Notes under the pieces: model-generated
Told to the model about the DNA's origin: nothing
Database searches by the model: none
The model's input: only the letters and a program-made list of their open reading frames with translations
Origin: Actinomycetales bacterium Ga0077552
GTDB lineage: Bacteria > Actinomycetota > Actinomycetes > Actinomycetales > Microbacteriaceae
Length of the DNA stretch: 14,653 nt
Reading direction: 5' to 3'
Assembly (NCBI GenBank): GCA_001464255.1
Contig: LNFD01000291.1
Coordinates: 1 to 14,653, forward strand
Part shown: one piece after another, positions 8,736 to 14,634 of the stretch
How the letters are laid out: the number at the start of each line of letters is the position of its first letter
Numbering within the stretch: position 1 is the stretch's first letter
Translations under genes and position numbers: made by a program

Positions 8736-9755
8736 GTGGAGGACCCGAGCGAAAGGCGCTGGTCGGTGCGGCCGCCCAGGAACTCGCACGCCGCGCCGAG
8801 ACTCTGGCCGCAGCGCGGGAGAGCGCAACGCTCGACATTGGCGTAGTGAAACAGCCAGAGCAGCTCGACGAGGATTCGGCACCTGACGACGCGCAGGACG
8901 GCAGAAGTCGGCGAATGCGGGTAGTCGGGGTGGCTGGCGTGATCGCAGCCCTGCTGTCCATCCCAACCCTGGGCTGGGCGCTGAGACCCCCTCGCGATCT
9001 TCGACGAGCCGGAAAGTCAAGAAGATCGCGAGTGGGCAGAGCGTCTCTCGCAGGGCTACGCGTCGAACATCACGCAAGGCCCGCGGGTTACTCCATTGGG
9101 GAATGACCGCTTCGGCATCGTGTATCGAGCGTCGACTGTGCCCGACGGACGGAGCACCGAATGGGACCTGTACTGCATCGTCATCGCCGATCTACCTGAA
9201 GGGTCAGCTGGTTGGGGTGGCGGCGGCGACTGCGTATTGCCATCCGTGTTCAAAGAAGCAGGCGTAGTCGCGCAACTGGACGGGCCCGTCGGTACTACCT
9301 ACGGTTCTGAGCTTTTCGCTTGGGGTCCCGTGGGTCGACCTCGGCTTGATGACGATCAGAGCCTCCGAAGCAATGGACGACTCCCGAGCGTGCTCGATGT
9401 CATCGCCTTCGGAGCATTCGGAGGCGCCGAAGTGTCCGACCCGTTCGAGGGCCTCGACGAGTCTGACCGCCTTCTCATGGGACCCTCCGCGGTCTATGTC
9501 TCAAGAGAGGCGGAGAGTAGCGGCGCCGACTTCCTTGCGTATCTCATCGGCGGTACGGACCCCGACGCCGAGCCAGAGTATTGCCTGCAGGCCCGCCATC
9601 CTGACGTGGACTCCACGACGAGCTGTGCCCCGCTTTCTCGCGTCGAGCGAAACGGCCTCACGGTGCAACTCCGCACTCCCGAGAGCACCTGGACCGTCGG
9701 AGTAAACCTCGATGGTTCGATCAGCTCCAGTGTGTTCGCGCTTGCGGCAGATTAG
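8736..9755 (+). pseudogene. Membrane-anchored hypothetical protein, broken by two frame changes
   Basis: Protein-like sequence runs through this region but changes frame twice. From GTG 8736 the start reads VEDPSER. At the AAA run 8752-8754 the sense continues in the -1 frame as KALVGAAAQELARRAETLAA, then PEQLDEDSAPDDA, a basic stretch and one membrane helix (VVGVAGVIAALLSIPTLGWA). At the five-C run 8987-8991 it returns to the first frame as PLAIFDEPESQEDREWAERL and runs on to a TAG at 9753-9755. One added A and one removed C would give a single protein of about 339 residues: a cytoplasmic N-terminus, one helix and an extracellular domain with four cysteines (DLYC, GDC, EYC, TSC). I do not recognise a named family. 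TTG 9096 could start a shorter protein, but family-like sequence clearly continues upstream of it. GC is lower than in the flanking genes. Confidence 0.65.
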
Positions 9756-9825
9756 CGACTGAAGTCGAGCCCGTTGAGCCGAGTCGTCGATAGACCGCCA
9801 AGGGGAACCAACTGAGATCGTCACA

Positions 9826-9860
9826 TTTCCGCAAACGAGATCTCGTGTTTCCGCAAACGA
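9826..9860 (+). repeat. Two direct TTTCCGCAAACGA repeats around a CGAGATCTCG palindrome
   Basis: TTTCCGCAAACGA occurs at 9826-9838 and 9848-9860, 22 bases apart, about two helix turns. The palindrome CGAGATCTCG (9836-9845) lies between and partly within them. An inverted 11-base match is at 8510-8521. Paired sites on one face of the helix suggest binding by a recombinase or regulator. They lie just before the helix-turn-helix gene at 9867. The 9756-9825 stretch to the left holds no gene. Confidence 0.7.
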
Positions 9861-9866
9861 CTCGCG

Positions 9867-10316
9867 GTGCACCTGCTACAGGTTTACTCGAACCCCGCAC
9901 CTGGGGTCATCACACCTCAAGAACTACTCTTCCGCTCGAGCCCCCGCAACCAGGAAAGTTCGACAACCGGAACTCGTCGGCGAGCCCGCCAACTGAGGGC
10001 TGACGAAGCAGAAGCTGTCGCGACCCGTTACCTCGCGGTGCGCAACGTTCGAACCGTCGCCGCCGAGTTCGGCCTTTCCCGGACTACCGTGGCCCGAATC
10101 CTGAGCGATCGCGGAATCGACGCGTCACGAAGGATGACCGAGGGCCAGATAGCGATCGCCGTCGAACTCTACGAAAGTGGCCAGTCGAGTGCCGTGATCG
10201 GCAAGCAGTTAGGCTTCGACAATCACACGATCTTGAAGGGGCTGCGAAGCCGCGGCGTCAGGATCAGGCTGGCGGCCGCTCAAAGGCGAGAGGGTGATTC
10301 AGGAAGCGTCTCCTAA
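9867..10316 (+). CDS. Helix-turn-helix protein, probably a recombinase-associated remnant
   Basis: This 149-residue protein has two helix-turn-helix-like units: VRNVRTVAAEFGLSRTTVARIL (shown minus its first V it spans about residues 59-79) and, further on, ESGQSSAVIGKQLGFDNHTI (about 102-121) leading into LKGLRSRGVRIR. Such tandem units are common in the tails of actinobacterial serine recombinases and in small resolvase-linked proteins; the assignment is from general resemblance only. No catalytic serine-recombinase domain is present. GTG 9867 is the only plausible start, since the frame is open upstream only to a TGA at 9813-9815 and contains no earlier start codon. It may therefore be the truncated end of a longer protein. 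The stop overlaps the end of the convergent MerR gene by four bases (10313-10316). Confidence 0.55.
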   Translation: MHLLQVYSNPAPGVITPQELLFRSSPRNQESSTTGTRRRARQLRADEAEAVATRYLAVRNVRTVAAEFGLSRTTVARILSDRGIDASRRMTEGQIAIAVELYESGQSSAVIGKQLGFDNHTILKGLRSRGVRIRLAAAQRREGDSGSVS

Positions 10317-10702
10317 AGGGTCAGCCTCCCGTCGAGACGATGACGCTGCAGACGCCCCCCGGTTCGCAGTCGGTCGGGTCGAGGTCTCAATTCAGCTTCC
10401 AAGACAGCAAGCTCACGTTGCCGCCGCTGCACCTCATCGAGCTTTTCCTCGAGCAGAGTTGAGACATGAGCGCAGGGCGCTTCGCCCGCGTCGCGGATGT
10501 TGATCACACTGGCGATCTCAGCAAGGGTGAGACCCGCCGATTGCGCGGATCGAATGAAGTTCAGTCGCGATACGGCCGCGTGGTCATAGCGGCGATAGCC
10601 ATTTCCTTCACGCGCAGAGGGCGAAAGAAGTCCTCGTCGCTCATAGAAACGGATTGTCTGTGAGGGAACACCGCTGACGTTGGACAGGTCGCCGATCTTC
10701 AT
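10313..10702 (-). CDS. MerR-family regulator with a frame-shifted C-terminus
   Basis: Residues 1-70 form a normal MerR DNA-binding domain (MKIGDLSNVSG, QTIRFYERRGLL, YRRYD, LTLAEIASVI). A long helix follows that begins at a likely metal- or thiol-sensing cysteine, C77 in APCAHVSTLLEEKLDEV. After ELR (residue 106, base about 10385) the sequence becomes arginine-rich nonsense and stops at 10313. In the +1 frame from 10383 the expected tail appears: LDPTDCEPGGVCSVI with two more cysteines, ending at 10321. Roughly ten residues usual between the helix and LDP also seem to be missing, so an out-of-frame deletion is likely. The product can probably bind DNA but lacks its C-terminal cysteines. Start 10702 fits family alignments; ATG 10711 would add MEP. 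It is transcribed away from the thiol-redox operon. Confidence 0.85.
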   Translation of the reverse strand: MKIGDLSNVSGVPSQTIRFYERRGLLSPSAREGNGYRRYDHAAVSRLNFIRSAQSAGLTLAEIASVINIRDAGEAPCAHVSTLLEEKLDEVQRRQRELAVLEAELRPRPDRLRTGGRLQRHRLDGRLTL

Positions 10703-10719
10703 GGGCTCCATTTCACCAC

Positions 10720-10757
10720 TTGACCTTGCATCGCGCTACAAGGTTTATTCTCCGAGA
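10720..10757 (+). promoter_or_regulatory. MerR-type operator/promoter with long spacer, apparently leaderless
   Basis: TTGACC (10720-10725) and TATTCT (10746-10751) form a promoter with a 20-base spacer. Inside it lies the inverted repeat ACCTTG-N10-CAAGGT (10723-10744), the usual MerR-family arrangement in which the regulator untwists an overlong spacer when it binds its signal. TATTCT is followed by exactly six bases and then ATG 10758, so the message probably begins at the start codon. The site lies between the divergent MerR gene and the operon it should control. Confidence 0.82.
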
Positions 10758-11075
10758 ATGGAGATCACGCTGCAGTACTTCACTGGTTGCCCGAATTGGT
10801 CGATCGCCGCCGAGCGCTTGGCGACGATCGCCTCCGAACGCCCCGACATCACCGTTCTTCACCGGCTCGTCGAAACGTTCGATGACGCGGAGAAGCTCGG
10901 CTTCCGCGGCTCGCCCAGCATTCTCGTCGACGGAGTGGACCCGTTCGCCGACTCGTCGGCACCCGTCGGCCTGGCCTGCCGTGTGTACAGCACACCCGCA
11001 GGTCGCGCTGGCGCCCCCACTCTGGAACAACTGCGCATGGCGATCACCGCACAGCACGATGGAGTCGCACTGTGA
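10758..11075 (+). CDS. Small thioredoxin-fold protein with a single active-site cysteine
   Basis: This 105-residue cytosolic protein begins with a beta strand leading to TGCPNW (C11). C11 is where a thioredoxin CxxC would start, but the second cysteine is replaced by W. The segment GFRGSPSILVDG (48-59) supplies the cis-proline loop (S52-P53) of a thioredoxin fold. A second cysteine lies at C74 in VGLACRVYSTP. Short proteins of this type accompany MerR regulators and MerA-like reductases in actinobacteria; their chemistry is not established to my knowledge. ATG 10758 is chosen because it lies six bases after a TATTCT -10 box; the longer open frame would include promoter sequence. The stop overlaps the reductase GTG (GTGA, 11072-11075), so the two products are coupled and may be functional partners. 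Confidence 0.82.
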   Translation: MEITLQYFTGCPNWSIAAERLATIASERPDITVLHRLVETFDDAEKLGFRGSPSILVDGVDPFADSSAPVGLACRVYSTPAGRAGAPTLEQLRMAITAQHDGVAL

Positions 11076-12424
11076 ACGCGGAGTACGACCTGTTCGTCAT
11101 CGGTGCCGGCATGGCAGGGACCACTGCGGCCAACCGCTGCGCGTCCCAAGGCTGGAAAGTCGGCATCGTCGACACCCTTCCCTACGGAGGCACCTGCGCT
11201 CTTCGCGGCTGCGACCCCAAGAAAATTCTCCGCCGAGGCGCCGAAATCATCGACGATGCACGCCTCATGCACGGCAAAGGCGTTAACCAGAATGGCCTCA
11301 CACTCGATTGGCCCGCCCTCATGCGGCACAAGCACGGCTTCACCGACGATATTCCAGGCGCCATGGAGTCCACGCTGAAACGGAACGGTGTGTCCACGTT
11401 CCACGGCGATGCCCGATTCGTCAGCCGCCATCACGTCGACATCAACGGCGAACAGCATTCCGCAGCACGATTTCTCATCGCCACCGGAGCCCGCCCTCGG
11501 CCGCTCGAGTTCTCCGGCCAGGAGCTTCTGGTCGACAGCACCGAATTCCTGAACCTCGAAGCGCTGCCCAGAAGAATCGTGTTCGTCGGCGGCGGGTTTG
11601 TTTCCTTCGAGTTGGCGCACATCGCAGCGCGCGCTGGCGTGGAGTGCGTGATCATCGACCACGGCACAAAGCCGCTGCGCGCATTCGACCCGGACCTCGT
11701 AGATCTGCTTGTGCGCCGCAGCGAACAGGCTGGAATACGAGTGCACCACAGCACCTCCGTGAGCGCAGTCACGCACACCTCCACGGGCTTTCACGTTGCA
11801 ATCGAGCGGGACCGCGCGACGTCCAACATCGACGCCGACCTTGTGGTGCACGGAGCGGGCCGCGTACCCAACTTCGACGGCCTCGATCTGGAGGCAGCCG
11901 ATATCGCGCACGGGCCACAGGGCATTGACGTCTTCGGGCACTTGCAGAGCCGTAGCAATCCGTACGTCTATGCAGCAGGTGACGCGGCGGGCACCCCGGG
12001 CGAACGCCTGACGCCGGTGGCCGTCGTCGAAGGTAAGGTCGCCGCATCCAACATGCTCAAAGGCATCGAGACCGTGCCCGACTACGCCGGCGTGCCCTCG
12101 ACGGTGTTTACGATTCCAGAACTAAACCGGGTCGGGATGCTCGAACAAGAAGCTGCACGCGATGGTCGAGAGATTTCTGTGCGCTACCACGACACCAGCG
12201 GCTGGTACAGCAATTACCGAATCGGTGAGACTACCGCCGCCACGAAGGTGATCGTAGATCCAGCGACCGACTTGATTCTCGGGGCGCACCTACTCGGCCC
12301 AGGCTATTCAGAAGTGATCAACACGTTTGGCCTCGCCATCAAGCTCGGACTCACCACCCGACAGCTGAAGTCCGTGACGGCCACCTATCCTTCCGTCGGC
12401 TCCGACCTCGGCTCCATGTTCTGA
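11072..12424 (+). CDS. MerA-like FAD/NAD(P)-dependent disulfide oxidoreductase
   Basis: This 450-residue flavoenzyme belongs to the class I pyridine nucleotide-disulfide oxidoreductases. It has an FAD-binding GAGMAG (11-16), the redox-active pair C42-ALRG-C47 followed by DPKK, and an NAD(P)-binding Rossmann motif FVGGGFVSFE (about 171-180). A second FAD motif, YVYAAGDAAG, lies near 299-308, and a C-terminal dimerisation domain follows (ILGAHLLGPG, LGLTTRQLKS). It resembles mercuric reductase but has no N-terminal heavy-metal domain, and its end (YPSVGSDLGSMF) lacks the vicinal Cys-Cys that MerA uses to take up Hg(II). The usual glutathione-reductase catalytic histidine (HP) is also replaced by YP. 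It probably reduces a thiol or disulfide carried by the upstream thioredoxin-fold protein; a true mercury role is unproven. Confidence 0.88.
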   Translation: MNAEYDLFVIGAGMAGTTAANRCASQGWKVGIVDTLPYGGTCALRGCDPKKILRRGAEIIDDARLMHGKGVNQNGLTLDWPALMRHKHGFTDDIPGAMESTLKRNGVSTFHGDARFVSRHHVDINGEQHSAARFLIATGARPRPLEFSGQELLVDSTEFLNLEALPRRIVFVGGGFVSFELAHIAARAGVECVIIDHGTKPLRAFDPDLVDLLVRRSEQAGIRVHHSTSVSAVTHTSTGFHVAIERDRATSNIDADLVVHGAGRVPNFDGLDLEAADIAHGPQGIDVFGHLQSRSNPYVYAAGDAAGTPGERLTPVAVVEGKVAASNMLKGIETVPDYAGVPSTVFTIPELNRVGMLEQEAARDGREISVRYHDTSGWYSNYRIGETTAATKVIVDPATDLILGAHLLGPGYSEVINTFGLAIKLGLTTRQLKSVTATYPSVGSDLGSMF

Positions 12425-12483
12425 CAAATGCGATCCCGAGCGGCGCCGAAAGGCGTACAACACTGCTGATGAAAACCCGTTCA

Positions 12484-12509
12484 GATATTCCGGTCGGATA
12501 TTCCGGTCG
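12484..12509 (+). repeat. Perfect 13-bp tandem repeat GATATTCCGGTCG x2
   Basis: GATATTCCGGTCG at 12484-12496 is repeated at once at 12497-12509, ending one base from the 3' end of the tRNA gene. The stretch 12425-12510 otherwise holds no gene. The repeat lies where the accessory segment meets the tRNA, so it may reflect an integration or slippage event. Confidence 0.9.
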
Positions 12510-12510
12510 G

Positions 12511-12582
12511 TGCCCCTGGAGGGACTCGAACCCCCAACCCTTTCCTTAGGACGGAACTGCTCTTCCATTGAGCTACAGAGGC
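12511..12582 (-). tRNA. tRNA-Arg (anticodon CCU)
   Basis: A complete 72-base cloverleaf is visible on the minus strand. The acceptor stem is GCCTCTG with CAGGGGC, followed by discriminator A. The D arm is GCTC/GAGC with GG in the loop. The anticodon loop is GTCCTAA, giving CCT, and the T arm is GGGGG/CCCTC around TTCGAGT. The first pair of the anticodon stem is a G-A mismatch; the other four pair. CCA is not encoded. It follows the HEAT-repeat gene on the same strand by 30 bases. Its 3' end faces the accessory segment, as expected if that segment entered at a tRNA, although I found no duplicate of the tRNA end on the far side. Confidence 0.95.
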
Positions 12583-12612
12583 GGTGCATCCAGTGTATTC
12601 GCCGGGGTATCG

Positions 12613-13143
12613 CTAGGCGGCGCCGAACGACGCGAGCAACTTCGCAGCGCGACCGCGCACCGATTTGTGGCGGTTCGTGGTCAGGGCGCGCAGTTCCGGC
12701 ACGAGCCACGCGGCGAGCTCGGGGCGCTGCCGGGCGAAGTGAGCGAGAGAGTCAGCGGTGGTGTTCTGCACGATCCAGTCGTCGTAGTGCAGGTTCGCCT
12801 GCATGAGGGCGATGGCCGCGTCGCGCTGCGGCAGGGTCATGTGGGCGTCGAGCCGCACGAAGACTATCGAGAGCGTCCACTTGGTCGAGGCCTGGTCGAT
12901 CTGGGCGACCCAGCCGAGCAGGTCGTCGAGGTGCGCGGCCACCCACTCGGGCCGCTGCTGCGCGACGCGCTTGACCGCGCTCGACACGCGCAGCCGCACC
13001 ACGGCATCCTCGCTGCGATAGCACGCAACGAGCTCGGCGAGCAGGCCCCGATCGGCCAGTACCTCGTCGACGACGCTCACGGTGTTGCCGAGCGAGTTCG
13101 GATGCCCGCCCGTCAACGGCCCCTCGAAACGGCTCACCGGCAT
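12613..13143 (-). CDS. HEAT-repeat domain protein
   Basis: This 176-residue soluble helical protein consists of HEAT-like helix pairs. Examples are the segment with SEDAVVRLRVSSAVKRVA, the segment with HLDDLLGWVAQIDQASTKW and the C-terminal NRHKSVRGRAAKLLASFG. The fold usually serves as a protein-protein or protein-nucleic acid scaffold; no partner is evident. The N-terminus (GPLTGGHPNSLGNTVSVVDEV) is conserved-looking and precedes the first repeat. ATG 13143 is supported by a TACCCT -10 box exactly six bases upstream, again a leaderless arrangement. It diverges from the alpha/beta-hydrolase gene, with 38 bases between their start codons. Confidence 0.85.
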   Translation of the reverse strand: MPVSRFEGPLTGGHPNSLGNTVSVVDEVLADRGLLAELVACYRSEDAVVRLRVSSAVKRVAQQRPEWVAAHLDDLLGWVAQIDQASTKWTLSIVFVRLDAHMTLPQRDAAIALMQANLHYDDWIVQNTTADSLAHFARQRPELAAWLVPELRALTTNRHKSVRGRAAKLLASFGAA

Positions 13144-13149
13144 GCCGCC

Positions 13150-13155
13150 AGGGTA
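13150..13155 (-). promoter_or_regulatory. Leaderless -10 element of the HEAT-repeat gene
   Basis: On the minus strand TACCCT is followed by six bases (GGCGGC) and ATG 13143. No -35 of note is visible, and no Shine-Dalgarno site precedes the ATG. Confidence 0.5.
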
Positions 13156-13169
13156 GCCCCGCCGCGAAC

Positions 13170-13175
13170 TAGATT
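13170..13175 (+). promoter_or_regulatory. Leaderless -10 element of the alpha/beta-hydrolase gene
   Basis: TAGATT is followed by six bases (CGGAGC) and ATG 13182. It lies only 14 bases from the divergent -10 box of the HEAT-repeat gene, so the two promoters must compete for, or share, the same DNA. GGAG inside the six bases is too close to act as a normal ribosome site. Confidence 0.5.
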
Positions 13176-13181
13176 CGGAGC

Positions 13182-14126
13182 ATGGTCACCGACGACTCCC
13201 CCGCCTTCCACCCCGACCTCACGCGCGCGCGGTTCATGCCGCGCACCTCGGCCACGCGGGGCAACCGCCGGCTGCTGCGCGCGCTCACCCGAATCGGGCG
13301 CGGGCGCCCGCCGAAGGGCGGCGAGCTCGTCGATCTGGGCGACAGGGTCACGTTGCGCGTGCACCGCCCTGCGGCGACGGATGCTGGCCAGCGCCGCCCG
13401 GCCATCCTGCACCTGCACGGCGGAGGCCTCATCATCGGCTCGGCCACCCAGGGCGACCCCCTGTGCCGGCGCCTCGCCGACGAGCTCGGAGCCGTCGCCG
13501 CGAGCGTCGACTACCGCATGCCGCCCGAGCACCCCTACCCGACGCCGCTCGACGATGCCTACGCCGCGCTGCAGTGGTTGGCCGCGCAGCCCGAGGTCGA
13601 CCCGACACGCATCGCCGTGATCGGCGAGAGCGCCGGAGGCGGGCTCGCCGCATCCCTCGCCCTGCTCGCTCGCGACCGCGGCGAGATCGCGCTGGCCGGT
13701 CAGGTGCTGGCGTATCCGATGCTGGATGACCGCACCGACTCGCCCGCGGCCGCCCACCCGCGCATGCTGCGGCTCTGGAACGGCCCCAGCAACCGCCTGG
13801 GCTGGGGCATGTACCTCGGCGCGGGCACGGCCGGTCCCGCCGCCACGCCCCTCGACGCCGCGACCCTCGAGCGCGCGGTGCCGGCGCGCCGCACCGACCT
13901 CAGCGGCCTACCCGCGGCGTGGATCGGCGTCGGCACCCTCGACCTCTTCCACTCCGAAGTTGTGGAATACGCGCGGCGGCTCACCGAGGCGGGCGTGGAG
14001 TGCGAGCTGCACGTCATCCCGGGCGCGTACCACGGGTTCGACGCGAGCGAGCCGACCGCCGGGGTCTCGCGCGACTTCGTGCAGCGCCAGGTCGACGCGC
14101 TGCGCGGCATGCTCGCCGCGCGCTGA
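13182..14126 (+). CDS. Alpha/beta hydrolase, hormone-sensitive-lipase (HSL) type esterase
   Basis: This 314-residue protein is a likely cytosolic carboxylesterase acting on short acyl esters. It carries the HSL-family oxyanion motif HGGG (79-82) in LHLHGGGLIIG, the VDYRMPPEHPYP segment typical of this family, and the nucleophile S150 in GESAGGG. The acid D254 is in VGTLDLF and the base H284 in GAYHGFD. An N-terminal cap of about 60 residues precedes the core, and no signal peptide is present. The start codon is supported by a -10 box six bases upstream. The TGA is seven bases from the end of the convergent HNH gene, leaving no room for a terminator. The natural substrate cannot be told from the sequence. 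Confidence 0.93.
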   Translation: MVTDDSPAFHPDLTRARFMPRTSATRGNRRLLRALTRIGRGRPPKGGELVDLGDRVTLRVHRPAATDAGQRRPAILHLHGGGLIIGSATQGDPLCRRLADELGAVAASVDYRMPPEHPYPTPLDDAYAALQWLAAQPEVDPTRIAVIGESAGGGLAASLALLARDRGEIALAGQVLAYPMLDDRTDSPAAAHPRMLRLWNGPSNRLGWGMYLGAGTAGPAATPLDAATLERAVPARRTDLSGLPAAWIGVGTLDLFHSEVVEYARRLTEAGVECELHVIPGAYHGFDASEPTAGVSRDFVQRQVDALRGMLAAR

Positions 14127-14133
14127 CCCGCAC

Positions 14134-14634
14134 CTAGGCGGCGAGCGGTGCGAGGTACTCGTTCCAGTCGGGCTGCGGCCGCTCGATGCCGCGCACGAGC
14201 CACGCCGTGCCGTGCGGCGCCTTCGGCACCACCCGCAGCTGCCAGCGCATCTCGGCCGGCGTGCGGTCGCCCTTGACGTTGTTGCACTTCAAGCAGCAGG
14301 CGACGAGGTTCTCCCACGTGTCCGCGCCGCCGCGCGAGCGCGGCATGACGTGATCGATCGTCGTCGCCGTGCCGTCACAGTAGGCGCAGCGGTTGCCGTC
14401 GCGCCGAAGCACGCCGCGCCGCGTGAGCGGCACCTGGCGGGTGTGCGGCACGCGCACGTAGCGGCGCAGCACGATGACGCTCGGGCGATCCCAGCGGCCC
14501 TCGATGCCGAACACCGGATGCTCGCCATCGGAGGCGAGCACGGTCGCCTTCTCGTTCATCACGAGCACGAGGGCTCGGCGGAACGACACGACGGCGAGGG
14601 GCTCGTAGCCCGCGTTGAGAACGAGAGTGCGCAT
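14134..14634 (-). CDS. HNH endonuclease family protein
   Basis: This 166-residue protein has a leading domain (MRTLVLNAGYEPLAVVSFRR) that is very common in actinobacterial housekeeping-like HNH proteins. A zinc-stabilised HNH fold follows: C83-AY-C86, the D94-H95 pair in TTIDHVMPRSRGG, N109 in WENLV, and C114-LK-C117 followed by NNVKGDRTP. A tail of about 45 residues ends in NEYLAPLAA. The residues expected for a metal-dependent nickase or nuclease are present. The family is widespread and not tied to a phage; its cellular role is unclear. ATG 14634 is supported by AGGAG at 14645-14641, six bases upstream, so unlike several neighbours this gene has a conventional leader. Confidence 0.93.
   Translation of the reverse strand: MRTLVLNAGYEPLAVVSFRRALVLVMNEKATVLASDGEHPVFGIEGRWDRPSVIVLRRYVRVPHTRQVPLTRRGVLRRDGNRCAYCDGTATTIDHVMPRSRGGADTWENLVACCLKCNNVKGDRTPAEMRWQLRVVPKAPHGTAWLVRGIERPQPDWNEYLAPLAA

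Noticed and set aside
8520..8846. Open frame from ATG 8520 as a separate gene
   Set aside because: The first 70 residues are not protein-like. Only the part after 8736 shows sense, and that changes frame at 8752-8754.
8486..10300. A duplicated tRNA-Arg 3' end as the far attachment site of an island
   Set aside because: I looked for TGCCCCTGGAGGGACTCG or a close match in this stretch and found none.
10859..11941. A 360-residue minus-strand open frame opposite the reductase
   Set aside because: It is a shadow of the reductase gene, which carries all flavoenzyme motifs.
11072..12424. Calling this gene merA (mercuric reductase)
   Set aside because: There is no N-terminal metal-binding domain and no C-terminal Cys-Cys. 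The context is mercury-like, but the key residues are missing.
12444..12455. CGCC-GAAA-GGCG hairpin after the reductase as a terminator
   Set aside because: The stem has only four strong pairs and no T run follows.
12308..12709. A 133-residue minus-strand open frame across the tRNA
   Set aside because: It covers a full tRNA cloverleaf and parts of two other genes, and it has no protein signature.
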